A stretch of 64,000 bases of DNA from Mesostigma viride (taxonomy: Eukaryota > Streptophyta > Mesostigmatophyceae > Mesostigmatales > Mesostigmataceae), in NCBI GenBank assembly GCA_009746045.1, contig RPFO01000213.1, positions 10,136,858 through 10,200,857 on the forward strand, written 5' to 3'. This document shows, piece by piece, positions 29,401-40,595 of this stretch. How positions within the stretch are numbered: position 1 is the first letter of the stretch; every line of letters begins with the position of its first letter. The notes below the pieces were generated by a model, which did no database searches, had not been told where the DNA came from, and saw nothing but the letters and a program-made list of their open reading frames with translations. The position numbers were made by a program, and so were the translations under genes.

Positions 29401-31340
29401 GGGGACGGTCTCTTCCGCCTCATGACGCTGGCGGAAATCCTCGAATCGGAGAAGGAGAAGGCCGCGGCGGAGATGGACATGGCGGCGCGGGTGAAGCGAG
29501 CAGAGGCGGCGGAGGCCCAGAGAGTTAAGCTGGCCGCTGCGGCTCAGGCTGCCGCTGACGCCAAGGCCAAGGCAGACGCCGAGGCCAAGGCCAAGGCTGA
29601 TGCAGAGGCCAAGACCAAGGCCGATGCAGAGGCCAAGGCCAAGGCTGATGCAGAGGCCAAGGCCAAGGCGGATGCAGAGGCCAAGGCCAAGGCGGAAGCA
29701 AAGGCCAAGGCAGACGCGGAAGCGAAGGCCAAGGCGGATGCAGAGGCCAAGGCCAAGGCAAAGGCTGATGCGGAAGCCAAGGCAAAGGCTGATGCGGAAG
29801 CCAAGGCAAAGGCTGATGAGGCCAAGGCTAAGGCAGCGGCGGCAGCGGCCGCGCTGGCTGCCGGGGGAGGTGGCGGTGGCGGCAGCGGGGGATCTGGCGG
29901 CGGTGGCAGCGGTGGCAGCGGTGGCAGCGGCAAGGACAGGGGATCCTCCAGTGGCGGATCCGGTGCCGGGGGTTCAAAGGGCCTCCCTTGGTGGCTGGTT
30001 GCCCTGCTGCCCTTCGTCCTCCTCTTCCTCGTGCTCTACTTTATCCGCAATGAGACCCCGCGGAGCCTTGCGCGCCGCGTGCGCGCGATCCTGCTGGCAC
30101 TGCTCCAGGGCGGCGTGGAGGCCGCGCGGCCCACAGCAGCACAGACGGGGTCGGCGGCCACGAGGGGCATCCGCAACGTAGCCACGAACATCAAGGGGTA
30201 CAAGGTCACGCAGGCCCACCTGGAGAGCTTGCCGGCGCTCACCGACACCCGCAAGGTCACGCGCGTGCACGTGATCCAGCCGGGTGACACGCTGTGGTGG
30301 CTGTCCGAGAGGTGGGTCGGCTTTTGGTTGTCTCAATTGTTTCATGAGTCGCTGTGGTCGCTCTCTAAGAGGTGGGTCGGCATCCAGTTGGTTCATTTGT
30401 TTCATGAGCTTTGTTTCATGAGCTTTTCAAGAGGCGTCCAAGCGGTGGGTCTTTGCGTCCTGTTTGTTTGTCCACTTGGGTGGGTCGCCCTCCATTTGGT
30501 TCTGTTTCCATTTTGTCTCATGTGTGCATGTCTCCATGAGGTGGGTCGCCTGCCACTTGGGTCTTTGCTTCATGTCCAGGAGGTGGATTATTTTTTGCTA
30601 GTCCAATAGGTGGGTCTTTGTGTCCTGTTTGTTCACTTGAGCAAGTCTGCTACATGGGTCTTTGCCCACATGTCTTATGTTTTTGTGTCTCCAAGTGGTG
30701 ACTTGCCGTGCTGCGTTCCCAGGGGGTGGGCTCCTTCTCCGCGTGTCAAGAAAAATTGGGTGTTTTGCCAGCACCCGTGTTGTTTCTATGTATGCTAATC
30801 GCCGTAGCTTCTCTTACACATTCACATGTCCAGGTGGGCCTTTGTCCTACGTGTCGTATCTTTTCCCATGCCCAAGAGTTGGGCCTTTTCTTCCACTTGT
30901 CTCATTTTTTTTAATGTCTCCAAGAGGCGGGTCTTTGTTCCACGCCTCCTGTTTCTTTTACTTGATCAAGTGGCAGTTCTTTTCCCACTCTGTGAACTCG
31001 CCCACTTGTTCGCTTGTCCCTTGTACGGAAGAGGTGGGTCTGTTGCCCACACATATTTCCATCATAGCTGAACTTGTAACGCATACACCCGCCGCCCCAG
31101 CCAAGTGGACAGTAATTTTCAGTCCAGTTATAGTTCAGTTCAGTTCGATGCTTCCACGGTTAGGTCCATGGGTCCAACATTTTCCCCACGGGTAGGTCCA
31201 TGAGTTCATGAGATTATTTTTTTCCGCACCACTGTCTTGGAGTGGATGGCTGGCTCAAAGGCTTTTAAGAATTGGTTACTTAGCATTCTTTGTGCTGTTT
31301 CTTGTGGGGGTGACTGGATGGGTGCATGCTTGCACGTGTC

Positions 31341-31398
<58 letters not shown>

Positions 31399-31677
31399 GG
31401 TGGGTGGGTGGGTTGGCGGGCCTCCTTGATGGTTGTAGCTTGCAGTTGCATCTCGAGGGAAGAGGGCTTTGCCAGATCTTTACTTAGGCCGTTCACTTAA
31501 TTCTTTTTTCTTGGTTTTGCCCGCCATGATATTTGACGTCTGTCCAGGTACCTGGGTGCCCCCAGGGAGTACCGAGAGATCCAGAAGCAGAACCCTCTCA
31601 CGTGCAAGTTCCCCAAAAGGTTGATGCCGGGGACGGAAATCGCCGTTCCAGAGCCCAAGGAGGAGGCTTCGAGCTAA
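26446..31677 (+). CDS. Pro-rich, repeat-bearing single-pass membrane protein with C-terminal LysM
   Basis: Main exon 26446-30311 and last exon 31548-31677, joined across a GT-AG intron: TCCGAGAG before GTGGGT, TGTCCAG before GTACCTGG. In order: a short N-terminal part; about 490 residues of Pro-Leu, Pro-Phe and Pro-Ser from CCCCTT repeats; 28021-29000, repeats of RLADA and of [19 protein letters not shown]; 29160-29420, related [14 protein letters not shown]-type units; 29440-29850, a KADAEAKA coiled coil; a [10 protein letters not shown] linker; one membrane span [20 protein letters not shown] at about 29985; and LysM, starting [14 protein letters not shown] in exon 1 and completed by [15 protein letters not shown] and [10 protein letters not shown]. 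LysM domains bind N-acetylglucosamine glycans such as peptidoglycan and chitin. The start at 26446 may be internal to a longer gene that begins at 24164. The C-terminal end is well supported by the domain fitting across the splice. Confidence 0.7.
26558..28020. repeat. CCCCTT array, 1.46 kb, with CCCTT phase breaks
   Basis: About 240 units, mostly CCCCTT with scattered CCCTT pentamers. Each pentamer shifts the reading frame, moving the product between Pro-Leu, Pro-Phe and Pro-Ser. With only C and T on plus and only G and A on minus no stop codon can arise in any frame except where the tract ends. The minus strand (AAGGGG)n has a GGGG run in nearly every unit, so quadruplex and triplex formation are possible. 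Confidence 0.97.
28019..29000 (+). repeat. About 285-bp coding repeats with RLADA sub-repeats
   Basis: AGCCTTGAGGCGCCCCGGCT starts units at 28020, 28309 and 28591; a diverged start (AGCCTTGTGGCGCCCG) lies at 28970. Within each unit CGGCTCGCCGACGCG (15 bp) is repeated one to five times, encoding RLADA. The rest of the unit encodes [17 protein letters not shown] and the [17 protein letters not shown] block. The copies are very similar, pointing to recent duplication. Confidence 0.9.
29560..29830 (+). repeat. KADAEAKA coding repeat
   Basis: Imperfect tandem units GCCAAGGCAGACGCGGAA encode Ala-Lys-Ala-Asp/Glu-Ala-Glu, which predicts a long single helix or coiled coil. The unit resembles the TolA linker in composition, but convergent simple-repeat growth explains that. 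Confidence 0.85.
30312..31547 (+). other. Intron within LysM domain
   Basis: 1,236 bp, GT-AG. Its 5' part holds repeated copies of the donor context: GAGAGGTGGGTCGGC at 30307 recurs as TAAGAGGTGGGTCGGC about 61 bp later, and AGGTGGGTC or GGTGGGTC recurs at several further places to about 31040. A (TG)n run lies at 31343-31395. Longer open frames in the intron are not conserved protein. Confidence 0.7.
31342..31395. repeat. (TG)n microsatellite in intron
   Basis: About 26 TG units followed by GGGTGGGTGGGTGGG. Confidence 0.95.
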
Positions 31678-32220
31678 GGAGGAGGCTTTGAGCTCAGGAG
31701 GATGTCTCGAGCTAAGGAGGTTTCTAGCCGTGACCTTTGCACGAGTGGCTGCACGGTACCCTCAAAACCGAGTGCGCTCGAGTCCTGTGTTATCGTGAGA
31801 TGCGCGTGCGGAGACTGCGGTGCCGAAGGAGGCGGCTTTGAGCGAAGTCACTTTTGTACCGCCAAGCCGAGTTGGGGTCATGTGTTATTGTGAGATGTAT
31901 TTGCGAGGGAAATTTCCCCTCTTGGTTGGCCGCTAGTTATTAAGCTTTCACCGGTACAAAAGCCCCTGCACGGATTGGGGAGACCTGAAAGCAGCACCGT
32001 GTTGAAGAGTTACTCTAGTTGTGTTATTCAGTGATGTCAAAGCGTATGGCTGCATGGAAAGACAGTGGATCTTTTCATTATCTGATGGTCTGGTCCATGG
32101 TCTAGTGTCATGTGGACAAGGTGTCCTTGTACAGGCTGCAAGGAATATATCAAGCAGGCCAATGTATTCGGTGAGGCACCTCACCCGATTCTGGGAGGGT
32201 GTGTGTGCTCACCTGATATT
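31678..32220. other. 3' region of LysM gene
   Basis: Starts with three near copies of GAGGAGGCTTYGAGCT just after the stop codon. No ORF of note. It ends at the LINE tail. Confidence 0.5.
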
Positions 32221-32856
32221 AATTGATTAATTAGTTAAACTCGTGCTCCCGTTGGGGAGTCACGGAGCACAACCCCGTATGTGCACAACAGGAAGAAAGG
32301 GCAGAGACCCCCTTTCTCCTTCATGCCACAGCTGCAATCGGACACGATACCCCCCCCCTTTGACGTTTAAGATTCTCAGGTTGAAGATCTTGAGACCCTG
32401 GATTTTGAAATTTTTTGTCGCAAGGCTGGCCATGGCAAAAAGATCTTAAAGTAGGCACCAAAGCGTGCTTTAGAGTAGCGGTCAGTGGTACGCGAGGAGG
32501 GGTTTGTGCCTACTTCATGTTTAAGATTGTCAACCCTGGATGCGATTTTTGGTTTAAGATCGCAGCCCTGGGTCGGTCGGACCCCATTCTTAAACATCAA
32601 GGGGTGTGTGTAGACGATTCGGCAAGTTCTGTGGGTGCAATGAGACCCATGTGAGCATATCATAACAAGGAGTGTGGGCAAGTAATCTGATCATAGCCAG
32701 GACGTAGCATGGCTGTACAAGGGCTAAGCTAAGGCTATGGCTGGTTGTGTACCGTGTGTGAGCGGTGCACGTGACTAGATATGGTGGCACAGCTAGGCAA
32801 ACATTCTAGGCATGGCGGCAGTGCATGACTAGCAATGAATACAAGCTAGGGCTATT

Positions 32857-34212
32857 CTAGCCCGCAGGGGGTGTCCACATCTTGTGGTTGATCATCAGGT
32901 CCCCGCCCCTCCAGTACACCTTGGGCTTCTGAGGGTCCTGCTTGTGGCGGACGTATTCCGGCCACAGGTCGCGTCGCTGCTGCTGCTGAGCGGGGGTCAG
33001 GTTGTCGTCCAGTGTCCAGGTGAGGTCGTGCAACCTCTTGCGACGAGAAAGGAACCGCTGCTTGTCCTCAGGGGAGGGGAAGGTGAGCAGGACTGGTGGG
33101 GGAGCCGCCTTGTCCCGTGAGTGGGGAGGGCAGTGGCCAGCACCCACGCAGTTCTACCTCACCTACCAGGCCCATGAGGGTAAGGAGCTGGTCCTTGAGC
33201 TCGTCGGCAAGGGTGGTTGACGTCTCACCTGGCTTCTGGGGGAAGCGACGCAGCACCACCCAGCAGTCGCGGCGAGCGCAGTAGGTGGCCTCCCGTTGTT
33301 GTGCCTGGCGAAGGTCTTCAAGCTCCTGGAGTTCCGTAGCGATGGCGTCCGGGTGGTTGAGGCGGTCGTTGTCCGCAGCAGGTCCGCATGGGAGAGCGGC
33401 GGGAGGTCGCCAGCATCCTGCCGGGGTGGCTGGGATGCGATGGTGGCCGTCTGCTCCGCTATCTTTGGGACCTGTGTGGCCAGGGCCTCGGTGTGGGTGG
33501 TGATGCCTTCAAGCTTCTTCATGAGCACGCCGCACTTGCCCTGCACCTGGTTTAGGCGAGAGACAAGTGCAGCGTGCGTCTCAGATGCCTGCGCCGCGGT
33601 GTGCAGCGCCGTGAACTGAGGACTGGAGCTTGTGGACGACCTTGGTTTCCACATTGCCGGAGACCTGGGCCTCCACCGTGTTGAGCGTCGTGCTCAGCGA
33701 GGTCAGCTTCTCGGCCAACGGCCAGGTCACGTGCTCCTCCAGCACTGCTCGGATGTCATCCTTGCAGAGGGAGGGAGCCGATGTGGCTGGGCACCGGCTG
33801 CATGCGCAGGCCGGGCTGGGGTGCGAAGCTTAGCGGTGAGGGCGTCTTCAGTGAGGCTGCTGGAAGTAGCTGCACAGGATAGCGAGGCGAAGGGTGTGCA
33901 CGTCGGCGTGTATGGGCCCGCCGGGACCACGGAGCTTGCCGGTTCCTGTGCTAAGAACTTGACTATTTCTGCGCATTCTTCCTTCGTCAGGGCCAGCCAG
34001 TGAAGGAAAGAAAAGGATTCGTGGCTTGGGAGGAAATGGCTCCATTTGCGATCGTGGCAGGGTTTCTTGGGCTCTGGGGAGGCGCTTGGCGATGGGTTTG
34101 CTGGCGATGGGTTTGCGGGCCTAGGCGGCTGGGAAAGGACGATGGCGAGCGGGTTGGGCTGGGAGCCGGAAAGCTCCTTTTCCAAACCGCGTTTGGCTTT
34201 TGGAGTTGTCAT
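32857..34212 (-). pseudogene. LINE ORF1 (copy D), frameshifted
   Basis: Starts MTTPKAKRGLEKELSGS, matching the N-terminus of the intact ORF1 at 49506. A diverged middle, coiled-coil part (FTALHTAAQASETHAALVSR) and C-terminal domain (LTPAQQQQRRDLWPEYVR, YWRGGDLMINHK) are spread over three frames with about three frameshifts. Confidence 0.85.
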
Positions 34213-34219
34213 AGCTGCT

Positions 34220-35576
34220 CCCTCCTAGGGCGCTCTGTCGCCGAGATCTGGGCCCCCACCTCCACCTCCGAAATCCGCTCCATCATCAACAAGGCCATCG
34301 AACAGCACGTGACACCCCTCGCCGCAGATGTGGTGGCCATGGGCGGCACGCTGGCTGCCGAGCTTCCCCTCCTCTCCTCCACCACCACCGCCACCTCCAA
34401 GCTCCTCGGCTCCACCTCCACCACCACCGACGCCCTCACCGCCCAGCTCCTCGCCATCGACAAGCGCCTGCAGGACAATGCCATAGCCATCGAATGCTTG
34501 CAAAACACCGCAGGCATCACTGCCTAGGCGGTGAAGGACATCGCCGCCCGGCCAGCCCCTGCTGGCCCTGCCGGCGATGCCCCTCCCACCCAGACCTGGG
34601 CAGGCATGCTGATGAACCACACCACCACCACCACCTCCGCCATCGCCGCCCAGCTTAAGCAGCAGACGCTGGACCTCCGCGAGGAGGCCGAGCTCGCCAA
34701 GCCCAGCCTTAACGTCATAGTCAAGCACTTCGACCCGCTGCAGGACGAGACCTCTGAGACCCTTGCCCTGGCGTTTGAGAACAAAATCCTTGTCCCCATG
34801 GCTCTCACAGGTAAGGGCAAGCCGCGGGGGGTGACCCGCCTTCCCCGCTCGCGGGGTAAGGCCGGCCCCTCCCCCTTGCTCCTCACCTTTGACACCATGG
34901 CAGATAAGATGGAGTTCCTCAAGTGTCGCAAGCGGCTTGGGGGGACAGGTCCTACACGCTGGACGACGACTTGACCTTGACGCAGCAACAACGGCGACGG
35001 GAGCTATGGCCGACCTACCTCCAGCTCCGGCAGACGGCGGGGCAGAAGCCGGTCTACTGGAAGGGGGCGGACATCTACGTCGCCCACAAGCCCTGGCAGG
35101 CGACCCCTGCCGCCCCAGCCACCCCAGCCACCCCAGCCTAGGGAATGTAGCAGTAGTGTAGACTAGAAAACTTAGTTATGTGGCCATGTATGCCTTTGTG
35201 ATGGGCCCACACCAGCCCTTGCAATAGCCGTAGCAACTTCGAGTCATGTTTTGCCCATGCAGGGAGTTACTCTCTGCTGAGATGCCATGTGTACACTGGC
35301 CAGCTATATAGCCTAGCCACATACCTTCCACCCCATATGTCATGCAGGCCTTCTAGGCCCTCTCCTCAAGCCGCCTTGTGTGCTTGTGCTTGTTTAGGAG
35401 GCATGAACCATCATGGTGGTGCAGGTGCACCTTGTGCACCCAGAGCAGGTGATAGTTGTACATCCTACACCTGCAGGTTGTCGCCCTGATTGTATTACAA
35501 ACCCATAGATGCCCCTTTCTCAGGGCTATGTGTTACATATGCTCCCCACGGAGCTATGATTTTAATTAATTAATCA
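34220..35576 (+). mobile_element. LINE with ORF1 only, inserted in copy D
   Basis: 1.36 kb flanked by the 9-bp duplication ATAGCTGCT. It is 5' truncated, carries the coiled-coil and C-terminal part of a second ORF1 subfamily, a 3' UTR, the hairpin ATGCTCCCCACGGAGCTAT at 35538-35556 and a short TTAA tail. Like copy D it has no RT. Confidence 0.85.
34225..35141 (+). pseudogene. LINE ORF1, second subfamily, partial
   Basis: Begins within the coiled coil (ADVVAMGGTLAAELPLLSS and onward). An in-frame TAG follows GITA at 34525. It continues with the RRM-like part (LNVIVKHFDPLQDETSETLA) and, after a frameshift near 34950, the C-terminal domain (LTLTQQQRRRELWPTYLQLR, VYWKGADIYVAHK). Stop at 35139-35141. 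Confidence 0.8.
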
Positions 35577-35757
35577 ATAGCTGCTTGTCACGTGTGTAAC
35601 TTTTTTGATACAGCGCTTCAGCCGTAAGCGATTGTACTGGCGAGTGCGTCTTAGAAAGGCGCATCTCAAATGCAAGTGATCTGACTGACTTTGGGGCTCA
35701 GACGCAAAAGATCTGAGCTCCGCCGTCAGCCACACCGCCGTCAGCCATTTTCGTCAC

Positions 35758-36290
35758 AAGTACTCCCTACTACCGGCACTGCATGCGCGCCTGGGCCAAG
35801 GTAATGCGAGCCATGCCAGCCGGTATAAAGGTGAGTCATCGTTTCAGTCTTATCAATGTTTGCCGTTTATGGATACGTTCTAGCTTGTGTACCTAGCACA
35901 TTCTTTCTTCAATTATTCATGCTCTTTTTTGACCATGGCCTGGCCCCTTCCTAAAATACCATTCTCAAGAATCATGCTTCAATGAGTCAGTTGACAGTGC
36001 CATATAGTGTGATGGTGATAACCTTGTTTTAGAGGCTGTATGGGTTTGAATACCTCCATATATCAGTGTTTGTTATACATTTCCCACACACATATTGCAT
36101 GAGTGTGAGGCAGTTTGCTGGTCTCTGTGGCCGTAATCAAGCATGTAACTGGTGAGTAAAAGCTTCCCATTGACAGCATGTGCCACCAGGTGTGCTGGCC
36201 ATCACCTGGCAAGCTATAGCAGCTTAGGCCTAGTTGATCCTTGCTAGGGCAGGCTGAAATAGGCTTAACACCACTAGTTTGTTGGTGGCT
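35758..36290. other. No feature recognised
   Basis: Unique-looking sequence between LINE pieces. I see no ORF, repeat or RNA gene in it. Confidence 0.4.
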
Positions 36291-36329
36291 GCCTCCTCTC
36301 TAGAATGCATGCCTTGCGTAGGGTATCCG

Positions 36330-36935
36330 TACCGCATTACCTACGTACGGAGCTATGGCCGACCTACCTCCAGCTCCGGCAGACCAAGGCGGGGCAGCCG
36401 GTGTACTGGAAGGGGGCGGCCATCTTCGTCGGCCACAAGCCCTGGCATGCGACCCCCGCGGCCCCAACGACTCCGGACGCCCCAGCTTAGGGGAATACAG
36501 CAGTAGTAGTGTAGAATAGATCGACCGTGGCCATGTACATGTAAGCCTCCTACAGGCTCTATACTCAGCTGATTCACGAGTATTATTTAGCCATGTACAT
36601 GTGTGCCTATGATGTGCCACACTCCAGATGATGCCTAGCTTTATCTAGTTATGCTGTGCCCATGCAGAGAGCTGCTCTCTGCTGAGATGCCACGCTTTAG
36701 CTCTTGTGTAGCTATGCTGATCTTCCCCCCCATGGCAGGCTCCCCCTTAGCTGGGCATAGCTTGATAGATCATGGGGATGCAGGTGCCCTGGTGCACCCC
36801 GAGCAAGTGTCGTTTACATTCCCACCCTTGCAGGAAGTAGCTTAGAATGTATTATAGGCCCTATGCCCCTTCTCTGGGCTATGTGCAACATATACTCCCA
36901 ACGGAGTTATGTGCCTAATTAATTAATTAATATTA
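36330..36935 (+). mobile_element. LINE 3' fragment, second subfamily
   Basis: Carries the end of ORF1 (TELWPTYLQLRQTKAGQPVY, then WKGAAIFVGHKPW), a 3' UTR with CATGCAGAGAGCTGCTCTCTG, the hairpin ATACTCCCAACGGAGTTAT (36891-36910) and a TAATTAATTAATTAAT tail. 5' truncated. Confidence 0.8.
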
Positions 36936-37690
36936 CCTCCGTGCATGGACAAGGTGGCACCTGCACATAGGTGCCAATGATGTAAGGGCAGTGTGATGAT
37001 GCAGTTATGTCTCCACTCTCCCCATCATTGTGGAAGGGAAATGTATCGTATGGCATGGTTGGTGGCCATATCATTAGGTACCTAGTATGCCGTACCCCTT
37101 GTTGGTTGCTTTTTACCAACGGTACCCCTATCACCTATGGGCTGTACTGGGTGTAACTGCTGGATACCAAATGATGACCCCAATGGCTCAACCTGTTCAG
37201 CAACTACTTGTTTATCATCCCTGAACTGAGTGGTAGGTGCCTACTAGGTCTTATGTTACATAATTCAACATGCTCAAACTATACCAAGAATGAAAACGCG
37301 CGTCTTGACGTACTCCCCTGACTTAAACATTAGTTTTATATTGTCTACCCTGCAGATATGTGGGCTTGTGATAGCTCAACCCGAAGGGTGCCCAAATCAT
37401 GAACATGCTTGACCCCCAAGGACATACATGCAGCCCTTGTCCAGATGTTGGTAGGTTGGTTGTGTTTTTTTTTTACAAAATAGTGAAGTTTCAGCCTATG
37501 CATCGGCAGTATTTCTGCCCATTCTGCCCAAACCATATACGCACTCTCAGAGATATGTCAAGAGACATTACCAGCGCAGGCCTAGAAATCGGGAGAATCC
37601 GGACCATGGTAGCTCGAGCCTGCCGTTATCTTGTCCGCGTTTTCGATGTGTTACATGTACCCCAAGGATATGAAACCCTCCACAGACAGA
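36936..37690. other. No feature recognised
   Basis: Short frames only. The second half may be the 5' region of the endonuclease-bearing LINE that follows. Confidence 0.35.
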
Positions 37691-38260
37691 TGCGTTGCGC
37701 AATCATCCCCGAATACCCGGCCAGAGCAGCTGGCAGGCTCGCATCCTACGCCTGCAGGACAAGCTCCATGCGATGAAAAGCACTACTCGGCCCCCATTCC
37801 CACCTCGATCCGCCGTTTCATCCCCATCCCCACCTTCCGCTGCACCGGCACCTGGGCAATCCCCATCTCCACTCTCCGTTCTCCCCTGTTGGGCCAGCAG
37901 GCATCCTTGGCCCTCGCCACGTTCAACGCACGCACATTGCTGGCAGATGGCGACCTTAGCTACTGGGTAGAGGAGCCGCTTGTTGCATTTTGCATAATTG
38001 CAAACCGTGTGTCTATTCTATAGGCTTAGGAGCATTGTCGCACGGTACGTGCCTCCTGGCGCGGTGCATACTGAACGTCTGGCAGGCGGCTTGCGTTTTT
38101 ACTTTGCAGGCAGTGGGACGCCAGGCCATGGTGGCACGACAGAACCGCCCCTTTTGTGTTCGCCGCTGGCAGCTGCCAGCCTCTGATAACACAGCAGTTT
38201 CTGACCCCACGGCACATTTCACCTCCATTGATCATGCGCCTCGATCCTGCTGAACCTCAT
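37691..38260 (+). pseudogene. LINE ORF2 endonuclease start, decayed
   Basis: A Pro-rich leader is followed by LALATFNARTLLADGD, the N-terminal strand of the apurinic-type endonuclease (T-x-N-A-R-T-L) used by many LINEs. Later pieces in shifted frames (FYFAGSGTPGHGG) fit the same domain. RT does not follow, so this is a 5' fragment. Confidence 0.55.
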
Positions 38261-38489
38261 GCGTGCCGGCCTCGATTCCCACCTAGGCAAGTCCCAGATC
38301 GGAAAGAGTGTCGATCATGTAGCTACCACCAGTTTGCTAACCAAGCATATTCTTTGAGTGAAATGCGCGTGCAGGGTTCGTAAAGTAAGTCACAGTTATG
38401 ACAGTTATCAAGGAGACAACAGTTATATATCTTTCTAGCATAAATGCAATCACGATTAATATGGCGCGCCGGTCCCGAAAAACGACATT

Positions 38490-39060
38490 CGATCATTGTG
38501 CCCTAGACCCTACAGGGGCCTTGCCTAGCATGCTTCCCGCGTTTGCAAACGCGTGGGCGCTTCCCCACTGGAGGGGGGTCGTTGTCCTCTACAACCTAGC
38601 TGAGCCCACTTGGCCTTGTCCATAATCTTTTTCCAAATCACGGAGAGGCCTAGGGCCCCTATATGGATGTCCTCTACTAGTTGCTCTTTGAAAGTGCGGG
38701 CCTAGCTTGCGGCGTCTAGCATTGCTGGGCCCGTGAGTGAGTGACCCGTCCCACCGCGTGAGGAGGCCGGTGCCTTCCAGGCTGAGCTGGTCGCATGCAG
38801 CCCTGCGGAGGGGCCACGTGAGGTGTCTACCTGGTAACTTGGTGCGAGCTAAAGCCCTACTATAGCTGCAGGCGCCGCTGCTTGATGGTGCTGGTGATGA
38901 GTGGCATTAATTCCTGCTGGCTGGTGATAAGAGGCATCGCAACCCACTGGCAAACTTGCGCGCGCCGGGCACCGGCGCGGTGCGACCCGGACCTACGTGA
39001 CACAACTGCTTGAAGATGCAGGGCTTCTGGGACTATCCGTACTCTGCGCCTGCATGATGA
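38490..39060 (-). mobile_element. LINE fragments (ORF2 end and 3' UTR)
   Basis: The minus strand matches the LINE end seen at 22240-22600 (GTTGTCCTCTACAACC, CCAAATCACGGAGAGGCCTA on plus). The last 60 bases are a piece of another LINE end in plus orientation (CAACTGCTTGAAGATGCAGG). Confidence 0.6.
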
Positions 39061-39074
39061 TTGACAAGTCCTGA

Positions 39075-40595
39075 GAATTAATTAATTAATTAATTAATAG
39101 ACACGTGACTGCGTCACGTGAGCATAAGTCCTCAGTGGGAGGGGAACATGGGATGGAATGGATGGTATAAGCTATCTAGGTCCTAGTTACAGGGGTGTGG
39201 GCACCGCGGCCCGAATCGCTATGAATGCCATACTTGGTCACACGCGGAGCCCCCACAGGCTTGGGGGTGGTCTCCTTCATCACTACTTGCCATCTATCCT
39301 TGCGCACCATCTGCCTCCATATTACAGACAAACCAGGAGGCTGCCCGGGGGTGAGCCCGTCACGTCTAGTGTAGCACATGTCCATGCCGAGTCTATCACG
39401 AAAAGTCCACGGGTGGCGGCCCTGCCGCGCGCGGCCGGGGGCACGCCAGGTGAGGACATATCGCCCAGGCTGGGCGGGCTTGGTGCCAGCTAGTCTATCT
39501 GATGTATCTACCTGATCTGTGCGGGCCAGGTGCCCGGCTAGGCCCAGGCGCCTGTGCCTAATAATGTGGGAAACATAGGGCAAATCAGCGTACAAATCCT
39601 CATTACTAATGTGCAAACCAAAGGGGATGTTAAGGGCCTTGCGCAGCATCTTGGTGACGGCGCCGTCGAGTCGTTGCTCCAGCTCCTGCATCAGTGTCCA
39701 CGTCTCGGCGCCGTAGGTCAGGATCGTCAGAATGACGACCTTGAAGAGGTCACGCTTGACGATCCGGGGTAGGGCGGGGTTGCTCCACCAGCGGCGGTGG
39801 TCATGGAGGTGCGCCCACGCCATGCCGATCCGTGTCGTCATGTCGTCCTCGCAGTCAGGAAGCCAACTGCCGAGCAGCTTGAAGCGGCCTGAAGTAGGGT
39901 AGTTGACCTCGGCATCGTCTAAGAGGCGGAGTGTGGGTGGGGGCCCTGCCATGCCGAGGGCCAGGGCCTCCGTTTTGGGGCTGATTTCTAGACCAACCGC
40001 CCGAGCCTCGAGCGCCAGGCAGTCCAGCCAAAGTTGGGCAGACTCCGGCTTCTCGATGAGCGTGATGTCGTCGGCATAAATGAGGTCAGCTAGTAAATTC
40101 TGCTTGTTAGTCGGCCCCCCTTCCCCAAGCTCGTTCGTGATCGCTAGGCCAGGGGCACGGCCTGCAATGCTAGCAAAGCGAGCACGTGCCTGGCGCATAA
40201 CATAATCCACTACAATAATAAACAGGTACGGCGACAGGACGCAACCCTGCCAGACGCCGGTCTGCAGTGGGCAGGGCGGGGTTATGCCGTGCTGAGTGCG
40301 CACCGAAGTGGTGGACCCCTCATACAGCGTGCGGATGACGGTAATCAGGGGAGTGGGGACGCGAGCGCGAGCAAGTACAGCCCATAGAGTGTCCCAGAGG
40401 ACAGAATCAAAAGCCTTGATGAAGTGGACGAAGATCAGGATGGCGGGAAACTCACCAGGTTGCAGGAGAGCGATTTCCTCGAAGAGGCGACGCGCGACGA
40501 AGATGGCCATGACGGTGTTGCGCCCAGGACGGAAGCCCATTTGACTTTCCCCAAGGTGACAGTCGAGAGCAGAACGAAGGCGGTTGAGGATCATG
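39075..40595 (-). mobile_element. RT-bearing LINE, 5' truncated
   Basis: Minus strand: RT and C-terminal region, 3' UTR, a terminal hairpin of different sequence (CACGTGAC-gca-GTCACGTG, 39102-39120) and a TTAA tail at 39079-39098. It joins another LINE end head-to-head near 40595. Confidence 0.85.

Larger units (their letters stand above)
32221..35757 (-). mobile_element. ORF1-only LINE (copy D), interrupted
   Basis: Minus strand: 5' end (35757-35586, with GCTGACGGCGGTGTGGCTGA), ORF1 (34212-32857), conserved 3' UTR, terminal hairpin (32243-32270) and TTAA-type tail. A second LINE (34220-35576) is inserted between 5' UTR and ORF1, with ATAGCTGCT duplicated at 34211-34219 and 35577-35585. No RT is present between ORF1 and the tail. 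ORF1 is decayed. Confidence 0.85.

Noticed and set aside
29560-29830. Bacterial TolA or contamination
   Set aside because: Only composition matches; introns, a plastid-type leader and the eukaryotic repeat context argue for a nuclear gene.
29525-29933. Minus-strand Pro-Trp and Ala-Ser ORFs
   Set aside because: Shadows of the coding KADAEA repeat on the plus strand.
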